64,000 nt of DNA, from contig OY970200.1 in assembly GCA_963708235.1 (NCBI GenBank), positions 1,054,001 through 1,118,000 of the forward strand. The letters are read 5' to 3'. The translations under genes and the position numbers were made by a program. This document shows, one piece after another, positions 8,289-16,728 of this stretch. The notes under the pieces were generated by a model. That model did not search any database. It was not told where the DNA came from and saw nothing but the letters and a program-made list of their open reading frames with translations. Within the stretch, counting starts at the first letter, position 1. Every line of letters starts with the position of its first letter. Source of the stretch: G963708235 sp963708235 (GTDB lineage Bacteria; Actinomycetota; Acidimicrobiia; Spongiisociales; UBA5794).

Positions 8289-9638
8289 ATGAGGTTGCGG
8301 ACACCCCGAGCGATCATCGCCTGCCTGGCCCTCCCGATGACCGTGGCCACCGCCCCGGCGGTCATCCAGGAGCCCCCGGCCGATGGCGCCGCCCCGACCC
8401 GTTCGGTGCAGTTCATTCCCGAACCGGGCACCGAGTTCGTGATCGGGGACCGCTCCTACGGGGGAGTCATCGAGGTCGCCGCCCATCCCGACGGCGCCGC
8501 CGTCACGGAGCGGGTCGAGGTGGACCGATACCTGGCCGGAGTGGCCGAGGTCCCGCTCTCCTGGCCCGAGGCGGCGTTGCAGGCGCAGGCGGTGGCCGCC
8601 CGGACCTACCTCGCCTGGTCGCTGCGGCGAGGCCGCACCGCCGATGGCGAGACCTACGGGTTCGACATCTGCGCCACCACCGCGTGTCAGGTGTATGCCG
8701 GCGCCGGAGTGGTGACCCGCCCCGACGGTGAACGATGGCAGCAGGCCGTCGACGCCACCCGCAACCAGGTGCTCCTCTACCAGGGAACCCCGGCGCAGAC
8801 GCTCTACTCGTCCAGTGCCGGCAGCCGGACCAGGGCCAACCAGGATGTGTTCGGGGGAGCGGCGGTCCCGTACCTGCAGCCGGTGGCCTCGCCGGAAGCC
8901 GGGGTCACCCCCTACGAGCGGTGGTCGGTGCAGCTCGACACCGAGGTGGTGGTCCACATCCTGCGACGAGCCGGTTACCCGGTGGGGGCGCAGGTGCGTG
9001 CCGCTTCGGTGGATCGTCCCGATGAGGGCGGAGGGGCGGCGTTCCTGGTCGTCGACAGCGACGCCGGCCGGCTGTCGATCCCGGTCACCGAGGTCCGGAT
9101 GCGGGTCAGCGAGATCGGGCCCCGGCTCTATCCCGGGTTGCTCCCGGGTCGGCGACCCGACGGGGTTCCCTGGCCACAGGCGATCCTCTCCTATCAGTTC
9201 GATGTGACGCTCGAGACCGATCCCGCCGCGGTCCCTACCGGCCCGTTCCCTCCCCTGGATCTTCCCCAGCGGGGAACGATCACGTTCTCGGGTGAGGGGT
9301 GGGGCCACGGCGTGGGGATGAGCCAGTGGGGCGCCTATGCAATGGCCACCGCCGGTGCCGCCTACGACGACATCCTCAGCCACTACTACGGTCTGGCACC
9401 GGTGGCGGCGGGTGATCAGCTCCCCGACGAGGTGCGGGTAGGTCTGTCATCGGGACAACCGGTCGTCGAACTCGCCGCCACCGGCGGCTTCGAACTGCGC
9501 GTGGACGGGTCGCCGGGTGGCCGCTACGAGGCGGGGGAGTGGTCGGTGCGCAGCTCCGACGGCCGGCTGGTCGTGATCCCGATGGCCGACATCCACCACC
9601 TCGTCCGGGATCTGGCGGTGCGACTCCGGTCGGGGTGA
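8289..9638 (+). CDS. SpoIID/LytB-domain secreted protein
   Basis: 449 aa with an N-terminal signal peptide (cleavage probably after residue 23-25). The SpoIID core is visible: VDRYLAGVAEVPLSWPEAALQAQAVAARTYL, Cys pair at CATTACQVYAG, a segment with TLYSSSAGSRT, and the C-terminal catalytic signature GEGWGHGVGMSQWGAYAMA. In Bacillus SpoIID is a lytic transglycosylase on denuded glycan. Here, in a non-sporulating lineage, a role in cell-wall remodelling is inferred. It lies downstream of murA, which fits an envelope role. A weak CAGGCT lies 6 nt upstream of the ATG. Confidence 0.85.
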   Translation: MRLRTPRAIIACLALPMTVATAPAVIQEPPADGAAPTRSVQFIPEPGTEFVIGDRSYGGVIEVAAHPDGAAVTERVEVDRYLAGVAEVPLSWPEAALQAQAVAARTYLAWSLRRGRTADGETYGFDICATTACQVYAGAGVVTRPDGERWQQAVDATRNQVLLYQGTPAQTLYSSSAGSRTRANQDVFGGAAVPYLQPVASPEAGVTPYERWSVQLDTEVVVHILRRAGYPVGAQVRAASVDRPDEGGGAAFLVVDSDAGRLSIPVTEVRMRVSEIGPRLYPGLLPGRRPDGVPWPQAILSYQFDVTLETDPAAVPTGPFPPLDLPQRGTITFSGEGWGHGVGMSQWGAYAMATAGAAYDDILSHYYGLAPVAAGDQLPDEVRVGLSSGQPVVELAATGGFELRVDGSPGGRYEAGEWSVRSSDGRLVVIPMADIHHLVRDLAVRLRSG

Positions 9639-9687
9639 CGTTTTGGCCGGGATCGCCCCGAATCCCTTTACACTCAGACATCTCTTC

Positions 9688-9724
9688 CACACTCGGCCTT
9701 ACACACTCGGCCTTCCACACTCGG
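9688..9724. repeat. 14-bp tandem repeat upstream of the Nfu gene
   Basis: CACACTCGGCCTTA is followed by CACACTCGGCCTTC and a third partial CACACTCGG, a 14-bp period. It lies in the 145-bp gap between the SpoIID gene and the Nfu start. The period does not keep codon phase, so it is probably non-coding leader DNA. Function unknown. Confidence 0.8.
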
Positions 9725-9783
9725 ATGGTCCCGGGCGGAGACCGCCGGGGAATGGGCCGCTCACGACCGAGGTTGACCAGGAC

Positions 9784-10095
9784 ATGACGATCGAACCCAC
9801 CCCACAGACCGCAACCATCACGGTGGCGTCGCCCAGTGACACCACCGTCGAGGCCGTGAGCGGGGAGAGCCCGATCGATGACGTCATCCTCGACGAGACC
9901 TTGGAGTACATCCGCCCGGCGCTGCAGGCCGACGGAGGGGATCTGATCCTGCTCGGCACCAACGGCGGCAAGGTCACCCTGCAGCTCGTCGGAGCCTGCG
10001 GCGGGTGTCCCATGTCGACGATGACCCTCACCGCCGGGATCGAACGGATCCTTCGTGACCGTGTCCCCGGGGTCGAGGAAGTCGTCGCCGTCTGA
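9784..10095 (+). CDS. NifU-like C-terminal domain (Nfu) iron-sulfur protein
   Basis: 103 aa. The NFU domain is clear: IRPALQADGGDLILLG followed by VGACGGCPMSTMTL, whose CxxC binds or delivers an Fe-S cluster in the cytosol. It is a short stand-alone Nfu lacking an A-type or IscU domain. The reading frame stays open back to 9643, but that part crosses the tandem repeat and looks non-coding, so the ATG at 9784 is chosen. The cysteine desulfurase at 15519 could supply sulfur to the same pathway. Confidence 0.85.
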   Translation: MTIEPTPQTATITVASPSDTTVEAVSGESPIDDVILDETLEYIRPALQADGGDLILLGTNGGKVTLQLVGACGGCPMSTMTLTAGIERILRDRVPGVEEVVAV

Positions 10096-10164
10096 ACGGT
10101 CCCGGCACCTGAGCGCGGTATCCGGGGCAGGCGGACCCGGCCGGACCGGTAACCTGCCAGCGTC

Positions 10165-11130
10165 ATGGACCCATCGAGTGCCTCCCGCCATCCCGCAACC
10201 CTGATCCAACGTGCCCGTGAGGGTGACCGGCGCTCGCTGGCCCGCCTGATCACGATCGTGGAGACCCCCGGCGACGAAGCCGATGACGCACTGGCGCAGG
10301 TGTTCCCATCCGGCGGGTCGGCATGGACCACCGGGTTGACCGGGGCTCCCGGCGCCGGGAAGTCGACGCTCACCGATCAGCTCATCTTCCAGGGTCGTGC
10401 CGACGACCGCGAGGTGGCGGTGCTCGCCGTCGATCCCTCGAGCCCGTTCACAGGCGGCGCCATCCTCGGCGACCGGGTACGGATGCAGGATCACATCGAC
10501 GACCCCCGGGTGTACATCCGCTCGATGGCCAGCCGGGGCCACCTCGGCGGGATCGCCGAGGCCACTCCCCAGGTGCTCGCCGTGCTCGACGGGGTCGGGT
10601 TCCCCGAGATCCTGGTGGAGACCGTCGGGGTGGGGCAGGCCGAGGTCGAGATCGCCGGGAAGGCGGACACCACGCTGGTGGTGCTCAACCCGCGATGGGG
10701 TGACAGCATCCAGGCCGCCAAGGCCGGTCTGCTCGAGATCGGCGACATCTTCGTCATCAACAAGGCCGATCGGCCCGGTGTCGGTGACACGGTGCGCGAC
10801 CTCAAGCAGATGCTGGAACTCGGAGGTCACCGACCCTGGTGGCCCCCGGTGGTCACCACCGTGGCGCACCGGGGAGAGGGGATCGACGAGCTGTGGTCCG
10901 CCATCGGCGACCATCGCCGTCATCTCACCGAGTCCGGCGAGCTGGGAGAACGGCGTCGACACCGTCTCGTCGAGGAGGTCCGCACGGCGGTCGCCAACAC
11001 GGTCCGACGGCGGGTGCGCTCCCGGCTCGACGAGGAGGCGTGGCAGCGGCTGATCGATGACGTCGCCGATCGTACCGTTGATCCGTGGACGGCGGCGCGG
11101 CGGATCACCGACCTGGTGGCCACCGGGTAG
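10165..11130 (+). CDS. meaB: MeaB/ArgK-type GTPase, acyl-CoA mutase chaperone
   Basis: 321 aa. A P-loop GAPGAGKST at 60-68, a DPSSPF segment, METVGVGQAEVEIA-like switch region (VETVGVGQ) and NKAD at the guanine-specificity site identify the G3E/MeaB family. These GTPases load and protect adenosylcobalamin in methylmalonyl-CoA mutase. The mutase itself is not in the window. The neighbouring enoyl-CoA hydratase fits acyl-CoA or propionate metabolism. A TAACCT hexamer lies 9 nt before the ATG. Confidence 0.9.
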   Translation: MDPSSASRHPATLIQRAREGDRRSLARLITIVETPGDEADDALAQVFPSGGSAWTTGLTGAPGAGKSTLTDQLIFQGRADDREVAVLAVDPSSPFTGGAILGDRVRMQDHIDDPRVYIRSMASRGHLGGIAEATPQVLAVLDGVGFPEILVETVGVGQAEVEIAGKADTTLVVLNPRWGDSIQAAKAGLLEIGDIFVINKADRPGVGDTVRDLKQMLELGGHRPWWPPVVTTVAHRGEGIDELWSAIGDHRRHLTESGELGERRRHRLVEEVRTAVANTVRRRVRSRLDEEAWQRLIDDVADRTVDPWTAARRITDLVATG

Positions 11131-11189
11131 TCTTTCGGCTCCCACCCCTTCCGCACCACCATCCCGGCGCCCACCACAGGAGGAGTCAC

Positions 11190-11957
11190 GTGAGTCTCGT
11201 CGAGTTCGTCCGCCAAGGCGCCGTTGCCCGGATCACCATGGCCCGCCCCCCGGTCAATGCCCTCAATTCTGAGCTGATCGCCGATATCGATGCCGCACTT
11301 GCCGAGGTGGAGGACGATTCCGTCCGCGCCGTGGTGATCACCGGCAACCGGCACTTCGCCGCCGGTGCCGACATCACCAAGTTCGTCGAGGCGTTCAACA
11401 GCGATGACCCCGAGCCGCAGGCATCCGGTCTCTCCGAGGTGATTCGACGTCTCGAGCGGTTGGCCAAGCCCACGATCGCCGCCATTCCGGGGTACGCCCT
11501 CGGAGGCGGTCTCGAGCTGGCCATGGGTGCCGACCTCCGCTACCTGGCCGACGACGCCAAGGTCGGTCAGCCGGAGATCCTGCTCGGGATCATTCCCGGC
11601 GCCGGTGGCACCCAGCGTCTCCAGAGGCTGATCGGCTTCCAGGCCGCCAAGCGGCTCAACCTGTCGGGCCGGCATGTGTCCGCAGACGAGGCGCTCGAGC
11701 TGGGCATCGCCGACAAGGTGGTGCCCGCCGACGAGCTGCTCGAGGTGGCCATGGCCGACGCCGCCGTCTTCGCCGATGGACCGACCAAGGGATACGCCGC
11801 CGTCAAGCGGGCGATGGCCGAGGGCTTCGGGCGCCCCATCGAGGATGCGTTGGCGGCGGAGCGTGCCGCCTTCGACGCCGTGTTCGCCACCGAAGATGCC
11901 AAGACCGGTGTGCTGGCGTTCGTCGCCAAGGAGACCCCGCGCTTCGTGGGTCGGTGA
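11190..11957 (+). CDS. enoyl-CoA hydratase/isomerase family protein
   Basis: 255 aa from GTG 11190, chosen because an excellent Shine-Dalgarno (AGGAGGAG, 11178-11185) lies just upstream. Crotonase motifs are seen: oxyanion-hole HFAAGADITKF near residue 51, GYALGGGLELAMGADLRYL near 101, and a catalytic-Glu region QPEILLGIIPGAGGTQRL. Hydration of trans-2-enoyl-CoA in beta-oxidation is the likely reaction; the exact substrate is not predictable. A TAGTCT hexamer (11128-11133) overlapping the meaB stop may be its promoter, giving a leadered mRNA. Confidence 0.9.
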   Translation: MSLVEFVRQGAVARITMARPPVNALNSELIADIDAALAEVEDDSVRAVVITGNRHFAAGADITKFVEAFNSDDPEPQASGLSEVIRRLERLAKPTIAAIPGYALGGGLELAMGADLRYLADDAKVGQPEILLGIIPGAGGTQRLQRLIGFQAAKRLNLSGRHVSADEALELGIADKVVPADELLEVAMADAAVFADGPTKGYAAVKRAMAEGFGRPIEDALAAERAAFDAVFATEDAKTGVLAFVAKETPRFVGR

Positions 11958-11976
11958 CGTCGCCGACTCCGGTGGG

Positions 11977-12408
11977 TCAGAACCGGTCGGCGAGCCGCTT
12001 CAGGTTGCGACGCCACACCAGTCGCAGCACCGGTGCGGCGAACCACGCCGTCGCCGCACCACCGAAGCGGGCAGGGAAGGTCAGATCCTCCTCCCACCGG
12101 AAACGGGTCCGTCCCTCATCGATCGGCTCCAGAGAGAAGGCGCCCTCGCCCGTCACCAGACCGTCGTGGCGGATCGCCATCCGGGCAGGCGGATCCCACT
12201 CGGTGAACTCCATCACGTCGGTGGTGGTGAATGGACCGATCCGGGTAAGTACCGCCATTCGTGTGCCCACTCCCGACTGCTGATCACCGAGAAAGGTGAT
12301 CGTCTCGGCGTCGGCCATCCATTCGACATGCCGGTCGACGGCGGCGATGTAGTCCCATACCGCGGCGACCGGTGCGTCGATGATCTGTTCCACCGCGATA
12401 TGGCTCAT
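11977..12408 (-). CDS. SRPBCC (START-like) family protein
   Basis: 143 aa. The opening IAVEQIIDAPVAAVWDYIAAVDRHVEWM is the typical first strand and helix of polyketide-cyclase/SRPBCC proteins, which bind small hydrophobic ligands. No catalytic residues are predictable. The frame continues upstream to 12492, but ATG 12408 matches the family N-terminus and has a TACCCT hexamer 6 nt before it. It converges on the enoyl-CoA hydratase gene and diverges from the iron-type binding protein. Confidence 0.75.
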   Translation of the reverse strand: MSHIAVEQIIDAPVAAVWDYIAAVDRHVEWMADAETITFLGDQQSGVGTRMAVLTRIGPFTTTDVMEFTEWDPPARMAIRHDGLVTGEGAFSLEPIDEGRTRFRWEEDLTFPARFGGAATAWFAAPVLRLVWRRNLKRLADRF

Positions 12409-12506
12409 GGAGCCAGGGTAGAAGGGTGCGTATCGCTTCCCCGGAAGGCATCGTCGGTATCCCCACGAACCGGCGTCAGGTGGTAGGAACATTCGCCGTC
12501 AGGGGG

Positions 12507-12538
12507 ATTTGCACTATCCGAGTGGTGCAAATTACGGT
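12507..12538. promoter_or_regulatory. inverted repeat and putative promoter of the ABC binding-protein gene
   Basis: A perfect 8-bp inverted repeat, ATTTGCAC (12507-12514) and GTGCAAAT (12525-12532), separated by 10 bp, is the most AT-rich part of this stretch. It is followed directly by a -10-like TACGGT (12533-12538), 33 nt before the ATG at 12571. An operator over the core promoter is likely. It does not match the Fur or IdeR boxes I know. Confidence 0.55.
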
Positions 12539-12570
12539 GGTGCCTCCCAAACCCTTCACAGGAGATCCCG

Positions 12571-13695
12571 ATGCGCAGACTGATGATGGTTCTTGTGGCA
12601 CTCAGCCTGGTGGTTGCCGCATGCGGTGGCGACGACGCTGCCGACACCACGACCCCCGAAGATGTGACCGAGACCACCGACGCTCCGTCCACCACCGCGG
12701 TAGGCGAGACCACGACCACGGCGGCGCCGGTGACCGACGAGACCACCACCACCGTGTTCGCCCCCTCCGAAGCGTCCCTGGTGCTCTACTCGGGTCGGAA
12801 CGAGACCTTTGTCGAGCCGGTCATCGAGGCATTCGAGGCGGCCACCGGCATCGACGTCGAGGTTCGTTACGCCGGCACCGGCGACCTCGCCACGACCCTG
12901 GTCACCGAGGGATCGGCCTCACCCGCCGATGTGTTCTGGGCCCAGGACCCGGCGTTCATCGGGGGCATCGCCCGCCAGGGGCTGCTCACCGAGCTTCCTG
13001 ACGACGTCCTGTCGCTGGTTCCGGACCGCTTCGTCGACGGGGCCGGTCACTGGGCCGGGATCACCGCCCGGAGCCGGGTCTTCGTCTACAACACCGATCT
13101 CGTCTCCGAGGACGAACTCCCCACCAGCGTCTGGGATCTGACCGATCCCGCCTGGAACGGCCGGTTCGGTGTCGCCCCCAGCAACGGGTCCTTCGTCGCC
13201 TTCGTCACCGGGATGGTTCTGGTCGAGGGTGAAGAGCGCACCCTGGAATGGCTGGAAGGTATCGCCGCCAACAACCCGGTCATCTTCGACGGCAACGGCC
13301 CCATCGTCGATGCGGTCGTCGCCGGCGACCTCGATGCCGGGCTGGTCAACCACTACTACCTGTTGCAGCGGATCGACGAGCTGGGCGAAGTTCCGGCAGC
13401 CAACCACTTCTTCCCCGATGGCGATCCGGGGGGGTTGGTCATGGCCACCGGCGCCGGGGTGCTCGCATCCTCGGACAAGCAGGAAGAGGCGGTCGATCTG
13501 ATCCGCCACCTCCTCTCCGCCGAGTCGCAGGCCCACTTCCTCGGTCTGTGGGAGTACCCGCTGATCGAGGGCGCCGGGTCGCCCGAAGGTCAGGTTCCGT
13601 TGGAGGATCTGCCCTCGCTCGACATCGACCTCTCCGACACCGCCGATACGCTCGATCCCGCCCTCACCCTGATCGCCGAGGCAGGACTCACCTGA
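12571..13695 (+). CDS. iron(III)-type ABC transporter substrate-binding lipoprotein
   Basis: 374 aa. Signal peptide with lipobox (VVAACGG), a roughly 45-residue Thr/Asp linker, then a periplasmic-binding fold beginning LVLYSGRNETFVEPVIEAFEAATGIDVEVRY. The SGRxE and AGTGDLATTL pattern and the WAQDPAFIGGI segment are typical of FbpA/AfuA-type ferric or related anion binders. SD is GGAG at 12561-12564. An intrinsic terminator follows, so the permease gene is transcribed separately or by read-through. Thiamine or other substrates cannot be ruled out. Confidence 0.85.
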   Translation: MRRLMMVLVALSLVVAACGGDDAADTTTPEDVTETTDAPSTTAVGETTTTAAPVTDETTTTVFAPSEASLVLYSGRNETFVEPVIEAFEAATGIDVEVRYAGTGDLATTLVTEGSASPADVFWAQDPAFIGGIARQGLLTELPDDVLSLVPDRFVDGAGHWAGITARSRVFVYNTDLVSEDELPTSVWDLTDPAWNGRFGVAPSNGSFVAFVTGMVLVEGEERTLEWLEGIAANNPVIFDGNGPIVDAVVAGDLDAGLVNHYYLLQRIDELGEVPAANHFFPDGDPGGLVMATGAGVLASSDKQEEAVDLIRHLLSAESQAHFLGLWEYPLIEGAGSPEGQVPLEDLPSLDIDLSDTADTLDPALTLIAEAGLT

Positions 13696-13730
13696 TCGAC
13701 CTTGCGGTTGTCGAGCCGAGAAAGGGGGCG

Positions 13731-13762
13731 GGGATCGATCCCGCCCCCTTTTCCTGTAGGTC
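13731..13762 (+). terminator. intrinsic terminator
   Basis: A 12-bp perfect stem AAAGGGGGCGGG (13731-13742) and CCCGCCCCCTTT (13750-13761) has a 7-nt loop and ends in a short T run. It lies 36 bp after the binding-protein stop and before the permease promoter, which probably makes the binding protein more abundant than the permease. Confidence 0.9.
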
Positions 13763-13806
13763 GCCGACCAGCCACGGTCACCGACGTGCGGCATACCATG
13801 GGTCTG

Positions 13807-13845
13807 GTGATCCGTCCCCGCCACACCGAACGATCGCATCCATGA
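13807..13845 (+). CDS. candidate leaderless 12-codon upstream ORF
   Basis: GTG 13807 begins MIRPRHTERSHP, whose TGA stop (13843-13845) overlaps the permease ATG at 13842. A TACCAT hexamer (13794-13799) lies 7 nt before the GTG, the spacing seen at many leaderless starts in this window. If translated, it would couple ribosomes to the permease start, which has no clear SD of its own. Inference only. Confidence 0.4.
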   Translation: MIRPRHTERSHP

Positions 13846-15455
13846 GCGCCCTGCCGTCGCCCGACCTCGCCCCCGCCAGACCCCAGGAGGCATCCGCCCG
13901 CCGACCCCCCACGCTGCTGTGGATGCTCGGGCTCCTAGTGGTCGTCCCGGCGGCGATCCCCATCGTCTATCTGGTGTGGACGGTGGTGCGTCCCGGCGGC
14001 ATCGACGCCGGTGGGATCTCTCCTTCCCGGCTGCTCGAGCTGTTCATCTCGACCGCATGGCTGGTGGTGGCGGTCACGGTGACCACCACGACGATCGGGG
14101 TTGCCACGGCGTGGATCACCACCCGCACCGACATCGCCGGTCGGAGGATCTGGTCGATGTTGGTGACCCTCCCGCTGGTCATCCCCTCGTATGTGGGGGC
14201 CCTGGCGATGCTCGCCGCATCGGGGAACCAGGGGATGGTCTCGCAGTTGCTGGGGCTGGTAGGGCTACCGCCGCTCCCCGTCTTCAGTGGGTTCTGGGCG
14301 GCGTGGGGGGCATTGAGCCTGTGGAACTTCTCGTTCGTCCACCTGCTGGCGGTCCCTGCGTTGCGCCGGATGGACCCCGCATTGGAGGAGGCCGCACGGG
14401 GTCTCGGCGCCTCCCGGGTCTCGACGTTCTTCAAGGTGGCGCTCCCGCAACTACGCCCGGCGATGGCGGGCGCCGCCCTGCTGGTATCGCTGTACGTGTT
14501 GTCCGATTTCGGTGCCGTGTCGCTGCTGCGGTACGAAACGTTCACCCGGGCCATCTACACCCAGTTCCGCGGCCGGCTCGACGTCGCCCCGGCGTTGTTC
14601 CTGTCGGGTGTGCTGGTCATCGTTGCCCTGGTCCTCGTCGTGCTCGAGCAACGGACCAGGGGCAGGGGCGCCCTGCACGCCAACCGCCCGCCGCGCACCA
14701 ACACCCCGATCCGGCTGGGGAGATGGGCCCGACTCGCCGCCACCGGGTTTCTCGGGATCCTGGTGATCGCCGCACTGGTGCTCCCGCTGGCCACCCTGGG
14801 GTGGTGGGCGATCCGGGGAATCTCCCAGGGAAGCCCGATGGGGACGGTGCTCGCCGAGACCGTCCGGTCGGTGACGGTGTCGAGTCTTGCGGCGGTCGTC
14901 ACGGTGGCCGCCGCCCTGCCGCTGGCCATCCTTGCGGTGCGCTATCCCGGCGGCCGGAGCCGATTTCTCGAGTCGGTGGCCTGGACCACCTATTCGCTTC
15001 CCCACCTGGCGGTGGGGCTCGGGTTCCTGGTGCTCACGGTCCGTCTGGTGCCCGCCATCTATCAGAGCCTCACCCTGCTGGTGATCGCCTATGTCGCCAT
15101 GTTCCTTCCCCAGGCGTTGGCGTCGGCCCAGGTGGGGTTGCGGCAGGTCGGGTCCAACCTGGAGAACGCCAGCCGCAGTCTGGGGGTGGGTCCGGCCATG
15201 ACCTTCTGGAGGATCACGGTGCCGCTGGTGAGTCGATCGCTCCTCGCCGGTGGGGCGCTGGTGTTCCTCACCGCCATGAAAGAACTACCGGCGACCCTGC
15301 TGTTGCGCCCGACCGGGTTCGAGACACTGGCGGTGCGCATCTGGAGCGCCTCGTCGGAGTTGTTCTACACCCAGGCGAGCATCGCCGCCCTGGTGCTGGT
15401 CGGCGCCTCGGCGGTCCCGCTGTACCTGCTGGTCGCCAGGGATCTCCACGACTGA
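13842..15455 (+). CDS. ABC transporter permease, fused two-domain FbpB type
   Basis: 537 aa with about 12 membrane helices and two permease domains in one chain. Each has the EAA loop that docks the ATPase: EEAARGLGASRVSTFFKVALP near residue 185 and ENASRSLGVGPAMTFWRITVP near 442. This is the usual FbpB-like arrangement of iron(III) and related importers, and it should work with the binding protein at 12571. No ATPase gene follows; the next gene is a cysteine desulfurase. The ATPase must be encoded elsewhere or shared. Confidence 0.88.
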   Translation: MSALPSPDLAPARPQEASARRPPTLLWMLGLLVVVPAAIPIVYLVWTVVRPGGIDAGGISPSRLLELFISTAWLVVAVTVTTTTIGVATAWITTRTDIAGRRIWSMLVTLPLVIPSYVGALAMLAASGNQGMVSQLLGLVGLPPLPVFSGFWAAWGALSLWNFSFVHLLAVPALRRMDPALEEAARGLGASRVSTFFKVALPQLRPAMAGAALLVSLYVLSDFGAVSLLRYETFTRAIYTQFRGRLDVAPALFLSGVLVIVALVLVVLEQRTRGRGALHANRPPRTNTPIRLGRWARLAATGFLGILVIAALVLPLATLGWWAIRGISQGSPMGTVLAETVRSVTVSSLAAVVTVAAALPLAILAVRYPGGRSRFLESVAWTTYSLPHLAVGLGFLVLTVRLVPAIYQSLTLLVIAYVAMFLPQALASAQVGLRQVGSNLENASRSLGVGPAMTFWRITVPLVSRSLLAGGALVFLTAMKELPATLLLRPTGFETLAVRIWSASSELFYTQASIAALVLVGASAVPLYLLVARDLHD

Positions 15456-15518
15456 GCGACGGACGACATCGCGGTGTGGGCGGACCGGTCGGGCAGGTCA
15501 GGCACTACCGTTCCTGGC

Positions 15519-16679
15519 ATGTTGTACCTCGATCATGCGGCGACCACGGTGATGCGGCCAGAGGCCGTTGCTGCGATGCGCCCCTATCTCGCCGATGCCT
15601 TCGGGAACCCGTCCGGGGTCCACGGGGTGTCGCGCCGGGCCAAGAACGCCCTCGAGGAGGCCCGGGAGCGCGCCGCCTTCCTGCTGGGTGCCGAGCGTCC
15701 CCTCGAGATCGTGTTCACCTCGGGTGGCACCGAAGCCGACAACCTCGCCGTGGCCGGACGTTCGTTCGCCGCCCCCGTGGGTGGTGCGCCCGGAGGCGTG
15801 GTCACCTCGGCGGTCGAGCACGAGGCGGTGTTGGAGACCGCCCGTTTCGTGGAGCGGCTCGGCGCCACGGTCACGGTGCTCCCCGTCGATTCGGCGGGAC
15901 GGGTCGACCCCGAAACCGTCGGCGCGGCGGTGACCACCGCTACCGCCGTGGTCTCGGTGATGACCGCCAACAACGAGACCGGGGTGCTGCAGCCGATCCG
16001 GGACATCGCCGATGCGGCACGTCGCATCTCGCCGCAGGTAGCGGTCCACACCGATGCGGTGCAGGCGTTCCTCTCAGAGGAGGTCACCGTGGCCGCCACC
16101 GGCGCCGATCTGATCTCGCTTGCGGGACACAAGATCGGGGGTCCCAAAGGGGTCGGGCTGCTCTATGTCCGCAACGGCGTCGAGCTCGAACCGGTGCTCC
16201 ACGGTGGTGGGCAGGAGCTGGGCCGCCGATCCGGGACCCACAACGTCGCCGGGATCGTCTCGATGGTCGCCGCCATGGAGGCCGCCGCCGCCGATCGATC
16301 CGACTTTCGGCGCCGGATCGAGGCGGTGCGCAACGACTTCGTCGCCGCCCTCGCCGCACGCTTCCCCGACCTGGTGGTCACCGCGGCCGGGGCGGGACGA
16401 CTGCCCCAGCATGCCCATCTCAGATTTCCCGGGATCGCCGCCGAGACCTTGCTGATCCGCCTCGATCAGGCAGGGGTGGCCGCCGCTGCCGGGTCGGCGT
16501 GTCAGAGCGGCGCCATCGAGGTGTCCCACGTCCTGTCGGCGATGGGGATCGACGACCGGGCCGCCGGTCAATATCTGCGGTTCACCTTCGGGTGGGCCGA
16601 CGACGGGACGGTCGGGCTCGCCGCCGCCGGGATCGTCGCCGATGTCGTCGACTCGGTGCTGGCGAGGGTGCCGTCATGA
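15519..16679 (+). CDS. cysteine desulfurase (NifS/IscS family)
   Basis: 386 aa, PLP-dependent. It opens MLYLDHAATTVMRPEAV, has TSGGTEADNLAVAG, the PLP-lysine segment SLAGHKIGGPKG near residue 200, and the persulfide-forming Cys in AGSACQSGAIEVSH near 327. It removes sulfur from cysteine as enzyme persulfide. It lies 49 bp upstream of mnmA, a classic pair in which the desulfurase feeds tRNA 2-thiolation; Fe-S assembly is a second possible use. A TACCGT hexamer lies 7 nt before the ATG. Confidence 0.93.
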   Translation: MLYLDHAATTVMRPEAVAAMRPYLADAFGNPSGVHGVSRRAKNALEEARERAAFLLGAERPLEIVFTSGGTEADNLAVAGRSFAAPVGGAPGGVVTSAVEHEAVLETARFVERLGATVTVLPVDSAGRVDPETVGAAVTTATAVVSVMTANNETGVLQPIRDIADAARRISPQVAVHTDAVQAFLSEEVTVAATGADLISLAGHKIGGPKGVGLLYVRNGVELEPVLHGGGQELGRRSGTHNVAGIVSMVAAMEAAAADRSDFRRRIEAVRNDFVAALAARFPDLVVTAAGAGRLPQHAHLRFPGIAAETLLIRLDQAGVAAAAGSACQSGAIEVSHVLSAMGIDDRAAGQYLRFTFGWADDGTVGLAAAGIVADVVDSVLARVPS

Positions 16680-16728
16680 GGCTGCCTCATGAAGAAGCCC
16701 TGGGAAGATGCCGCATGACGGGGTCGGC

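Noticed and set aside
6297..9383. 1028-codon minus-strand open frame opposite murA and the SpoIID gene
   Set aside because: It spans three unrelated plus-strand genes and an intergenic promoter; composition is that of a shadow frame.
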